Shown: piece after piece, positions 1-4,958 of the stretch | Layout of the letters: every line of letters starts with the position of its first letter | How positions within the stretch are numbered: position 1 is the first letter of the stretch | NCBI GenBank assembly: GCA_019348475.1 | Contig: JAHWJJ010000362.1 | Coordinates: 1 to 5,102 of the forward strand | Source of the DNA: Gemmatimonadota bacterium | GTDB lineage: Bacteria; Gemmatimonadota; Gemmatimonadetes; Longimicrobiales; Longimicrobiaceae | DNA: 5,102 nt | Direction of reading: 5' to 3' | Translations under genes and position numbers: made by a program | The notes under the pieces: generated by a model | The model's input: only the letters and a program-made list of their open reading frames with translations | Database searches by the model: none | What the model was told of the DNA's origin: nothing

Positions 1-1
1 C

Positions 2-310
2 ATCAAGACGTCCACCGGCAAGGAGACGGAGAACGCCACCCTCCCCGTTGGGCTGACGATGGTGCGCGCCATCCGCGAATACCGCGAGCGCACGGGGCAC
101 GTGGTCGGCTTCAAGCCCGCGGGGGGGATCAAGACCGCCAAACAGTCGCTGGACTGGCTGCTGATGATGAAGGAGGAGCTGGGGACGGAGTACCTGCGCC
201 CCCACCTGTTCCGCTTTGGCGCCAGCTCCCTGCTGGGCGACATCGAGCGCCAGCTGGAGCACCACGCCACCGGCCGCTACAGCGCCGCCCATCGCCACCC
301 GATGGCGTAG
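2..310 (+). CDS. deoC: Deoxyribose-phosphate aldolase, C-terminal part (5' end outside window)
   Basis: DeoC is a cytoplasmic class I aldolase that reversibly cleaves 2-deoxyribose-5-phosphate into glyceraldehyde-3-phosphate and acetaldehyde, feeding deoxynucleoside carbon into glycolysis. The 102 visible residues start inside the motif IKTSTGK, whose first Lys (codon 5-7) corresponds to the Schiff-base lysine of the family (Lys167 in E. coli). The second active-site lysine lies in GFKPAGGIKTA (codon 113-115; Lys201 in E. coli). The phosphate-binding C-terminal motif RFGASSLL follows, then DIERQL and a short basic, His-rich tail. The frame is open from position 2 to a TAG stop at 308-310. An internal ATG at 59 lies between the two active-site lysines and cannot be the true start. 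The reading frame looks intact. The next gene is 123 bp away and appears to have its own promoter, so deoC is probably the last gene of its transcript. Family assignment is firm. Confidence 0.95.
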   Translation: MKTSTGKETENATLPVGLTMVRAIREYRERTGHVVGFKPAGGIKTAKQSLDWLLMMKEELGTEYLRPHLFRFGASSLLGDIERQLEHHATGRYSAAHRHPMA

Positions 311-338
311 CCGGCCCTGGCCCGCAGGAGCGCGAGCG

Positions 339-376
339 GCGCGGAGGATGCGAATCCTTCCGCGCCGTGTCGTTTT
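339..376 (+). terminator. Terminator-like hairpin after deoC
   Basis: GCGCGGAGGAT (339-349) pairs with ATCCTTCCGCGC (354-365) around a GCGA tetraloop, with one bulged T. A short T run (TTTT, 373-376) follows after seven bases. It sits 28 bp past the deoC stop. The stem is strong but the T tract is offset and short, so factor-independent termination is plausible rather than certain. Confidence 0.5.
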
Positions 377-385
377 CCGTACGGA
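376..385. promoter_or_regulatory. Palindrome TCCGTACGGA, candidate operator of the toxin-antitoxin module
   Basis: This is a perfect 10-bp palindrome one base upstream of the candidate -35 hexamer of the toxin-antitoxin promoter. VapB-type antitoxins and their complexes with toxin usually repress their own promoter by binding short palindromes at such positions. The palindrome and its placement are visible in the sequence. Its role as an operator is inferred. Confidence 0.35.
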
Positions 386-386
386 C

Positions 387-414
387 TGGACAGATCCTCC
401 TTTCGCACTAGATT
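387..414 (+). promoter_or_regulatory. Candidate sigma70-type promoter for the toxin-antitoxin module
   Basis: TGGACA (387-392) and TAGATT (409-414) are separated by 16 bp and resemble the -35 and -10 consensus hexamers. The predicted transcript start, around 420-421, would place the Shine-Dalgarno at the extreme 5' end of the mRNA. That is unusually short, so either the true start site differs slightly or the leader is minimal. Confidence 0.4.
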
Positions 415-421
415 CAGGGCT

Positions 422-431
422 GGAGGTGATC
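422..431 (+). promoter_or_regulatory. Near-perfect Shine-Dalgarno for the antitoxin
   Basis: GGAGGTGATC matches the anti-Shine-Dalgarno of 16S rRNA over ten bases. The GGAGG core ends 7 bases before the ATG at 434. It fixes the antitoxin start and predicts strong translation of the antitoxin relative to the toxin, which has no such site of its own. Confidence 0.75.
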
Positions 432-433
432 TC

Positions 434-727
434 ATGAGCGCAATCGAGTTCAATGAGCGGGACTACGCGGCCATCCGGAATGCCGCGGCCGCGGACGGGA
501 TGCCGCTGGCCGCATGGATCGTCGCGAATCTGCCGCTGAATCCCGACCACCCGGACGCCACAGAAGCCAAACTCGGCCCCGAAGCGAAGCCGCCCAGGAC
601 CATGGCCGATCTGTTTGCCGGCCGTATCGGACGATTCAACAGCGGAAACGGCGAGCCTCGCTCAGACACCGGCCGTGAGTCGTTCGCCGAATACCTGGAA
701 GAGAAGCAGCGGGCGGGGCGTCTGTGA
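434..727 (+). CDS. VapB-like antitoxin (97 aa), partner of the PIN toxin
   Basis: This is a small protein that most likely neutralises the PIN-domain toxin encoded immediately downstream and represses the shared promoter. Residues 3-33 (IEFNE, then two helix-like stretches ending AAWIVANL) would fit a ribbon-helix-helix-like DNA-binding fold, with a beta strand followed by two helices. A Pro/Ala-rich charged linker spans about residues 34-54. The segment PRTMADLFAGRIGRF (54-68) and the C-terminal FAEYLEEKQRAGRL (84-97) resemble the toxin-binding tail of antitoxins paired with PIN toxins, as I recall them. The ATG is fixed by the strong Shine-Dalgarno. The stop overlaps the toxin start (GTGA, 724-727), so the two are translationally coupled, the usual antitoxin-first order. 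No fold was confirmed by a search. The assignment rests on size, order, overlap and tail sequence. Confidence 0.75.
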   Translation: MSAIEFNERDYAAIRNAAAADGMPLAAWIVANLPLNPDHPDATEAKLGPEAKPPRTMADLFAGRIGRFNSGNGEPRSDTGRESFAEYLEEKQRAGRL

Positions 728-1134
728 CGCTGTGCGACACAGGCCCGCTGGTCGCGCTCGTCGATGAAGCCGACGCCCACCACGCGCGGTGCGCGTCGGC
801 GCTGGGCCGCCTGCCGCCCGTTCCGCTGCTAACCACGTGGCCATGCTTTACCGAGGCGATGTACCTGCTCGGGCGCCGAGGCGGGCTTCGCCCCCAGGGT
901 GAGTTGTGGAGCTTCGTGGCGACCGGTCTGGTCACGCTGGATGCTCCAGCCGCGGGTGAGTGGGAACGGATGCGCGATCTGATGGCGATGTATGAGGACC
1001 TTCCCATGCATCTCGCCGACGCATCCCCGGTAAGCGCCGCGGAGCGGTTGGGAATTGAACGAGTCTTCACCCTCGACCGGCACTTCCACGCGTACCGCAT
1101 TCAGGGCAGGGACGCCTTCCAGGTCATCCCCTGA
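724..1134 (+). CDS. PIN-domain ribonuclease toxin, VapC family (136 aa)
   Basis: PIN-domain toxins are Mg2+-dependent endoribonucleases that cleave RNA (often tRNA or rRNA) and stop growth when the antitoxin is lost. The whole protein is one PIN domain of normal length. The acidic metal-binding residues are in place: Asp5 in LCDTGPLVAL, Glu44 in FTEAMYLL, Asp99 in LADAS and Asp118 in FTLDRHF. The nuclease is therefore predicted to be active. The GTG start overlaps the antitoxin stop by 4 nt and has no independent Shine-Dalgarno, so toxin synthesis should depend on antitoxin translation. The segment around residues 95-103 reads MHLADASPV, where I recall relatives commonly having an MDLADASLV-like sequence; His96 is a visible departure next to the active site. 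The C terminus, FHAYRIQGRDAFQVIP, is typical of chromosomal PIN toxins. The RNA target cannot be deduced. Confidence 0.88.
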   Translation: MTLCDTGPLVALVDEADAHHARCASALGRLPPVPLLTTWPCFTEAMYLLGRRGGLRPQGELWSFVATGLVTLDAPAAGEWERMRDLMAMYEDLPMHLADASPVSAAERLGIERVFTLDRHFHAYRIQGRDAFQVIP

Positions 1135-1155
1135 CACTGATTGGGTCCTCGGATC

Positions 1156-1197
1156 AACGCAGCGAGCCCCGCGTGTGTGCGGGGCTCGCTGGCGTTT
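1156..1197 (+). terminator. Strong hairpin terminator after the toxin gene
   Basis: AGCGAGCCCCGC (1161-1172) and GCGGGGCTCGCT (1179-1190) form a perfect 12-bp stem with a GTGTGT loop. The stem extends by AACGC/GCGTT (1156-1160 with 1192-1196) across one bulged G. A short TTT ends the structure. It lies 21 bp past the toxin stop and very probably ends the toxin-antitoxin transcript. Confidence 0.75.
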
Positions 1198-1271
1198 AAG
1201 GCTAGAGAGAGGCGCCCGCGGGATCTCTCCAGTGCCGGCTTTTCGGCGCCGACCGAGCAATCCGCGACGGA

Positions 1272-1303
1272 GAAGCCCCGGTATGATGAACGGCCGGGGC
1301 TTT
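1272..1303. terminator. Second hairpin, probable terminator of the minus-strand acyl-CoA dehydrogenase
   Basis: AAGCCCCGG (1273-1281) pairs perfectly with CCGGGGCTT (1294-1302) around a 12-nt loop, and a G-T wobble closes the base. It begins 34 bp beyond the stop of the minus-strand gene and 138 bp beyond the toxin, between two converging genes. It could stop transcripts from either side. Neither side has a long T tract. Confidence 0.5.
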
Positions 1304-1336
1304 CCCGGACCGATACCCACCCACCGTCCCGTGACT

Positions 1337-2506
1337 TTACTTCATCAGGTTCTTGGCGATGGTCTGCAGCTGCATGTTGCTGGTGCCTTCGTAGATCGTG
1401 CCGATCTTGCTGTCGCGGTAGAACTTCTCCACCGGGTACTCGCGGGTAAAGCCGTAGCCGCCGTACAGGTCGATGCAGGTGCTGGTGATGCGCTGCGCCA
1501 CCTGGCTGCTGAACAGCTTGGCCATCGCCGCCTCCTGCAGGAACGGCTGCCCGGCGTCTTTCAGCCGTGCGGCGTTGTACACCATCAGCCGCGCCGCCTC
1601 CAGCTCGGTGGCCATCTGCGCGATCTGGAACTGCACGCCCTGAAAGTCGCCGATGCGCCTGCCGAACTGCTCGCGCTCCTGCACGTACTTCACCGTGGCC
1701 TCCAGCGCCCCCTGCCCGATGCCGATCATCTGTGCGCCGATGCCGATGCGGCCTTCGTTCAGCGTCTCGATGGCCGTCTTGTACCCCTTACCCACCTCGC
1801 CCAGCACGTTCTCGGCGGGGACGAACACGTCCTCCAGCACCAGTTCCGTGGTGGACGACGCGCGGATCCCCAGCTTGTCTTCCTTCTTGCCCACGGAAAA
1901 CCCGCCGAACTCCTTTTCCACGATGAACGCGGTGATCCCCTTGTAGCCGGCCGAAGGGTCGGCGTTGGCAAAGACGATGAACACCTCCGCCTCGCCGCCG
2001 TTGGTGATCCACAGCTTGCGCCCGGTGAGCCGGAACCCGCCGTCCGCGGCCACCGCGCGCGTGGCGAGCGCGAAGGCATCGGAGCCGCTGCCGGCTTCGG
2101 AAAGCGCGTACGCGCCCACCCGCTCGCTGGTGAGCTGCGGCAGGTACTTGGCCTTGAGATCGTCCGAGCCCCAGCGCAGGAACGCGTTGTTCACCAGCGT
2201 GTTCTGCACGTCCACCAGAACGCCCACGCTGGCGTCCACCCGGCTCAGCTCCTCTACCACCAGCGCGGCGGTAAAGAAGCTGGCGCCGGTGCCGCCGAAC
2301 TCCTCGGGCACCTCGATGCCCATCAGCCCCAGCTCGAAGAACTGCGGGATGAGCGCCGGGTCCATCAGCTGCTTCTCGTCCATGGCGTGCACGCGCGGGC
2401 GCACGTCCTCTTCCGCGAACTGGCGCACGGCATCGCGGAACATCACCTCGTCTTCGCTGAGCGCCGTGAGCGGGGCCCCGGCAGCCGGCAGTTCAACAGT
2501 CGCCAT
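1337..2506 (-). CDS. Acyl-CoA dehydrogenase, short/branched-chain type (389 aa)
   Basis: This FAD enzyme introduces an alpha,beta double bond into acyl-CoA and passes electrons to electron-transfer flavoprotein, in fatty-acid or branched-chain amino-acid oxidation. The length and domain order are standard: an N-terminal helical domain (about 17-128), a middle beta domain opening with YALSEAGSGSD (133-143), and a C-terminal helical domain. The last contains LNEGRIGI, REQFGRRIGDFQGVQ (FAD/dimer contacts), LYGGYGFTREYPVEKFYRD and IGTIYEGTSN. Glu373 in the last motif (bases 1388-1390) sits where short-, medium- and short/branched-chain enzymes keep the catalytic base. The LGIRASST, QLEAARL-like and GTIYEGTSN stretches resemble the 2-methylbutyryl/isobutyryl (ACADSB) and butyryl-CoA dehydrogenase groups, so the exact acyl chain is open. 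I chose the ATG at 2504-2506 (MATVELP). A GTG at 2570-2572 would add 22 residues without family character. No clear Shine-Dalgarno precedes either start. No other beta-oxidation gene is adjacent. Confidence 0.95.
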   Translation of the reverse strand: MATVELPAAGAPLTALSEDEVMFRDAVRQFAEEDVRPRVHAMDEKQLMDPALIPQFFELGLMGIEVPEEFGGTGASFFTAALVVEELSRVDASVGVLVDVQNTLVNNAFLRWGSDDLKAKYLPQLTSERVGAYALSEAGSGSDAFALATRAVAADGGFRLTGRKLWITNGGEAEVFIVFANADPSAGYKGITAFIVEKEFGGFSVGKKEDKLGIRASSTTELVLEDVFVPAENVLGEVGKGYKTAIETLNEGRIGIGAQMIGIGQGALEATVKYVQEREQFGRRIGDFQGVQFQIAQMATELEAARLMVYNAARLKDAGQPFLQEAAMAKLFSSQVAQRITSTCIDLYGGYGFTREYPVEKFYRDSKIGTIYEGTSNMQLQTIAKNLMK

Positions 2507-2865
2507 CGGTCTCAAAATCTCACAGGGAAGTGCGCGCCCGCCGCCCGGCGGTGCAACCGCGCAATATGGCACACGTTGCGGGCGCGGCGAAAGGCCGCCG
2601 CAAAGACGCCGGTAGGGAGATCGGCGTCCGTGGCCGGAAGGTTGTGCCCGGGCTCAGGCTGCGGGTGGATCGGCGACCATCGTCCGCCCGGCGCTGGAAC
2701 CCGGCGTCGCTGGACATCACTCCATCACCCGTTCACCCGTTCACCCCTTCACCTCTTCACCCATCCGGGGTACGGGCGTTGCGTAGGCGGAATCAGCGAA
2801 TTTTTCTCCGGCCGGGTCCGCGGGGCGGCAGTGCGTCCCGCAGCGCATTACACAAGATCTACAGA
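2507..2865. other. Divergent intergenic region between acyl-CoA dehydrogenase and kinase
   Basis: This 359-bp gap must contain the promoters of two divergently transcribed genes, yet I find no convincing -35/-10 pair on either strand. The frame of the kinase stays open back to an ATG at 2530. The 112 extra residues would be Arg/Pro/Ser-rich, resemble no domain, and run through a tandem repeat, so I treat this stretch as non-coding. Its middle holds the TCAC octamer array (2717-2764). A short T run (2801-2805) is the only AT-rich spot near the kinase start. Confidence 0.6.
2717..2764. repeat. Degenerate 8-bp tandem repeat, six units of TCACnnnn
   Basis: Consecutive octamers read TCACTCCA, TCACCCGT, TCACCCGT, TCACCCCT, TCACCTCT and TCACCCAT, in register over 48 bp. 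The TCAC half is invariant while the second half drifts. A two-unit version of the same motif occurs at 4307-4322. It lies about 100 bp upstream of the kinase start. The period is not a multiple of three, which argues against coding. Function unknown. Confidence 0.8.
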
Positions 2866-3945
2866 ATGGCAGCAGCGGCGGTCGCGCGTGCACGATACCA
2901 GGGGCTGGCGGCGGCGCGCAGGTGGACGCACGACCCGGTGCGCCCGCGGGAAAAGTTCTCGCTGAGCGTGGGCGACCGGCTGGGCGAGCTCACCGTCATC
3001 GGGCACCTGGCCTGCGGGCGAATGTCGGAGCTGTACCAGGTGTGGAGCAACCGGCACTGGTGCGCGCTCACGGGCAAGGTGCTGCTTCCCGGCCACGCCA
3101 AGGACGGCGTGCCCCCCGTGGCGTTCCGCCGCGAGGCCGAGGTGCTGGAGAAGCTGCGGCACCCCAACATCGTCCGCCTGTTCGGCGCAAAGGAGGAAGA
3201 GGGCCGGCCGTACATCCTGATGGAATACCTGGCCGGCCCTTCGCTGTTCGACGTGCTGGAGGGGCTCCCCAAACGCCGGCTGCACACCCCCGACGCCATC
3301 CGCGCCATCATGCACGTGGGCGCGGCCATCCACTACCTGCACCGCTGCGGGTACCTGTACCGCGACCTCAAGCCCGGCAACATCCACCTGCGCGAGGGGG
3401 TGCCGGTGCTGCTGGATTTTGACGTGGTGCGCGAGATCGAGCCGATCCGCCGCCCGGCCGACCGGCTGGGAACGGCGCCGTACATGGCGCCCGAACAGGT
3501 GCTCAAGGAGCCGCTGACCCCCGCGACCGACGTGTACGGGCTGGGCGCGCTGCTGTACGAGCTGCTTACGGGCAAGTGGCCCAACGAGGAGCCGGTGGCG
3601 GAGGACGAGGAGGAGTGGAACGACTGGGAGGACGACGAGGACGACGAGCCGCGGGCGCGCGTGGTGGAGCGCACGGGCGTTGGGGACCGCGAGCCGACCA
3701 CGCGGGAGCTGGAGCAGCGGTATCCGCAGATCAAGCACCCGCCGTTCCCGCCCCGTGCGCACCTTCCCGGCATGCCGCGCGACCTGGAGACGGTGATCCT
3801 GCGCGCGCTGCAGCCCGACCCCGGCGAGCGGTACCAGACGGTGTCGGGGATGCTGGCCGCGCTGGCGCCCATGCTCAAGGGCCGCCACCGCATGTGGCCG
3901 GAGAACGCGCCCGTGGAGCGCCGCGCCGACACCGAGTCGCGGTAG
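2866..3945 (+). CDS. Hanks-type serine/threonine protein kinase, divergent, soluble (359 aa)
   Basis: A eukaryotic-like protein kinase predicted to phosphorylate Ser/Thr in cytoplasmic proteins. Kinase domain about residues 36-338. Visible motifs: a glycine-loop equivalent LACGRMSELYQV (48-59) keeping only one of the usual three Gly; a candidate ATP-binding Lys71 in ALTGKVLLP; a helix-C Glu among FRREAEVLEKLRHPNIVRL (87-105); the catalytic loop YRDLKPGN (165-172) with Asp167, Lys169 and Asn172 but Tyr instead of His; metal-binding Asp184 in DFD instead of DFG; GTAPYMAPEQ (202-211); Asp222 in DVYGLG; and Arg322 in GERYQT. Catalytic residues are thus kept, so activity is plausible. Between TGKWP (235-239) and the C-terminal helices is an enlarged segment with a very acidic run (246-261). 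No transmembrane helix or sensor domain is present; about 35 basic residues precede the kinase fold. The ATG at 2866 lacks a clear Shine-Dalgarno. A GTG at 2938, 12 bases after AGGTGG, would also give an intact domain. Confidence 0.88.
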   Translation: MAAAAVARARYQGLAAARRWTHDPVRPREKFSLSVGDRLGELTVIGHLACGRMSELYQVWSNRHWCALTGKVLLPGHAKDGVPPVAFRREAEVLEKLRHPNIVRLFGAKEEEGRPYILMEYLAGPSLFDVLEGLPKRRLHTPDAIRAIMHVGAAIHYLHRCGYLYRDLKPGNIHLREGVPVLLDFDVVREIEPIRRPADRLGTAPYMAPEQVLKEPLTPATDVYGLGALLYELLTGKWPNEEPVAEDEEEWNDWEDDEDDEPRARVVERTGVGDREPTTRELEQRYPQIKHPPFPPRAHLPGMPRDLETVILRALQPDPGERYQTVSGMLAALAPMLKGRHRMWPENAPVERRADTESR

Positions 3946-3958
3946 CGGCGGCGGACCG

Positions 3959-3989
3959 GCGGACCCTCCCCCGGGCATGGCGGGTCCGC
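3959..3989 (+). terminator. Possible terminator hairpin after the kinase
   Basis: GCGGACCC (3959-3966) pairs perfectly with GGGTCCGC (3982-3989) around a 15-nt loop, starting 14 bp past the kinase stop. The sequence after it is C-rich with no T tract, so termination without Rho is doubtful. Confidence 0.4.
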
Positions 3990-4057
3990 GCCGCGCCCCC
4001 TCCGCTCGCTTATACCAGATTTTCAGATTGATTGTGCTTCCAGCTTGTGAGATGGGC

Positions 4058-4130
4058 CTCACGCGGAGGGCGCGGAGGTCGCGGAGGAAAGAAGAGACGT
4101 TCTCCGTGTCCTCCGCGCCCTCCGCGCGAG
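4058..4130. repeat. GC-rich intergenic inverted repeat (REP/palindrome-like element)
   Basis: CGCGGAGGGCGCGGAGG (4062-4078) and CCTCCGCGCCCTCCGCG (4110-4126) are perfect 17-nt inverted arms. One A/C mismatch outwards, CTC/GAG (4058-4060 with 4128-4130) adds 3 bp. Inside, CGGAG (4082-4086) can pair with CTCCG (4102-4106) around a purine-rich loop (GAAAGAAGAGACGTT). Each arm is itself built from repeated GCGGAGG units. Dispersed intergenic palindromes with this GCGGAG/CTCCGC style are familiar from several GC-rich phyla. Copy number here cannot be judged from one window. Confidence 0.8.
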
Positions 4131-4150
4131 ACTGGCAGTAGAATTCCAGG

Positions 4151-4179
4151 TGCACAGCGACCGTAGGATTCCGTATTAT
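4151..4179 (+). promoter_or_regulatory. Candidate promoter for the acetyltransferase-methyltransferase pair
   Basis: TGCACA (4151-4156) and TATTAT (4174-4179) are spaced by 17 bp. The -10 differs from consensus at one position and the -35 at two. Transcription would start near 4186, exactly at the hairpin below, leaving a leader of about 214 nt before the TTG start. The promoter overlaps the ATG at 4178, so a transcript from it could not use that ATG. Confidence 0.4.
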
Positions 4180-4185
4180 GCTCGC

Positions 4186-4215
4186 ACTTCCCCCGAATAA
4201 ACGCTGGGGGGAGGT
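4186..4215 (+). other. Hairpin at the predicted 5' end of the acetyltransferase transcript
   Basis: ACTTCCCCC (4186-4194) pairs with GGGGGAGGT (4207-4215) with one T-G wobble and a 12-nt loop. If the promoter call is right, this stem would cap the mRNA 5' end and could stabilise it. It could also be a remnant of an intergenic repeat. Confidence 0.4.
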
Positions 4216-4399
4216 TGGACTGCGCTTTGATCCTGCCGCATGGTGCGCGAAGCGCCGGATGATTCACGAAATCCGGTTCTTCGTCGGTGGGCTTGCGGGG
4301 ATCCCATCACTCCCTCACTCCACCAGCCTTTGCGAACGACACGCGCGCGCGGCATCTTTCCCCATCCGCAGGAACCCACTTCCACGCGAGCCCGTTCCG

Positions 4400-4954
4400 T
4401 TGATCCTCCGCACCGAGCGCCTGGTCCTTCGCGAGTTCACCGCCGACGACTGGCCGGCGGTGTTCGCGTACGAGAACGACCCGCGCTACCTGCGCTTCTA
4501 CGAGCGCGAGCAGGTGACGGAGCGCCAGTGCCAGGCGCTGGTCTACCAGTTCATCCTGTGGCAGGGCGAGCAGCCGCGCAGCCGGGCCCAGCTCGCCATC
4601 ACGCTGGCGCGGACCGGGGAGGTGATCGGCAACGTGGGCGTGCGGCGCGAGACGGCGCGGGAAGCGCTGGCGGACCTGGGGTTCGAGCTGGCGCCGGAGC
4701 AGTGGGGGCGCGGCTACGCCACCGAGGCCGCGCGCGCCATGGTCGACTGGGGGTTCGGCGACTGGGGGCTGGAGCGCATCCACGCGCACTGCGTCAGCGA
4801 GAACACCGCCTCGGCGCGGGTGCTGGAGCGTGTGGGGATGCGGCTGGAGGCGCGCCTGCGCGACCACCAGCACTTCAAGGGCCGCTTCTGGGACCTGTCG
4901 CTCTACGGCATCCTGCGCGCCGAGTGGCAGGGTCTTCGGCCCCGTTCCGGATGA
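4400..4954 (+). CDS. GNAT N-acetyltransferase, RimJ/RimL type (184 aa)
   Basis: Transfers an acetyl group from acetyl-CoA to an amine; the RimJ/RimL branch includes ribosomal-protein N-terminal acetylases and many enzymes acting on small molecules or antibiotics. The substrate cannot be told here. Residues 1-13 (ILRTERLVLREF) are the classic opening strand of this branch. EVIGNVGV (74-81) is a central strand, LGFELAPEQWGRGYATEA (93-110) contains the acetyl-CoA pyrophosphate-binding loop Q-W-G-R-G-Y-A, LERIHAHCVSENTASARVLERVGM (124-147) is the motif B region, and RDHQHFKGRFWDLSLYGILRAEW ends the fold. The length is normal for the family when started at TTG 4400. The longer frame from ATG 4178 adds 74 residues without family character. 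The TTG has only a weak upstream GAG (4388-4390), so start confidence is moderate. A methyltransferase gene starts 4 bp after the stop, suggesting co-transcription. Confidence 0.88.
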   Translation: MILRTERLVLREFTADDWPAVFAYENDPRYLRFYEREQVTERQCQALVYQFILWQGEQPRSRAQLAITLARTGEVIGNVGVRRETAREALADLGFELAPEQWGRGYATEAARAMVDWGFGDWGLERIHAHCVSENTASARVLERVGMRLEARLRDHQHFKGRFWDLSLYGILRAEWQGLRPRSG

Positions 4955-4958
4955 GCCG

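Larger units (their letters stand above)
3946..4399. other. 454-bp structured non-coding region between kinase and acetyltransferase
   Basis: No credible gene is visible here. In order it holds a terminator-like hairpin (3959-3989), an AT-rich patch (about 4009-4046) that stands out from the GC-rich surroundings, a GC-rich inverted repeat (4058-4130), a promoter-like sequence (4151-4179), a hairpin (4186-4215), a smaller hairpin CCGGAT/ATCCGG (4255-4276), and two units of the TCAC octamer (4307-4322). An open frame from ATG 4178 runs into the acetyltransferase, but its extra 74 residues show no domain and are encoded by these hairpins and repeats. Confidence 0.65.

Noticed and set aside
216..437. 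Small plus-strand frame overlapping the deoC end and the toxin-antitoxin promoter
   Set aside because: It is out of frame with deoC, Ala/Arg/Pro-rich, and covers the terminator, palindrome and promoter signals. No Shine-Dalgarno or family resemblance is seen.
2507..2600. Promoter for the acyl-CoA dehydrogenase on the minus strand
   Set aside because: TTGCAC-like and GAGATT-like hexamers exist, but they are about 29 bp apart, far outside a workable spacing.
2717..2764. CRISPR-like array
   Set aside because: Units are only 8 bp and contiguous, with no spacers, and no cas gene is nearby.
1055..2965. A 636-codon plus-strand open frame across the acyl-CoA dehydrogenase
   Set aside because: It is antisense to a clearly conserved gene, runs through the toxin end and two hairpins, and its His/Leu/Arg/Gly-rich product resembles no family. 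Long antisense frames are expected in GC-rich DNA.
4010..4040. Minus-strand TATAAG in the AT-rich patch as a promoter
   Set aside because: No -35-like hexamer lies 16-18 bp upstream on that strand, and it would point into the 3' end of the kinase with no gene to serve.
2848..4155. A 435-codon minus-strand open frame opposite the kinase
   Set aside because: It is antisense to the kinase, with a composition typical of a GC-rich shadow frame (Val/His/Arg/Leu-rich) and no recognisable motif. It also starts inside the GC-rich inverted repeat region.
4010..4267. Minus-strand 85-codon frame with RGGRGG and PPRPPRPP stretches
   Set aside because: The repetitive peptide is simply the translation of the inverted repeat arms, so it is not evidence of a gene.
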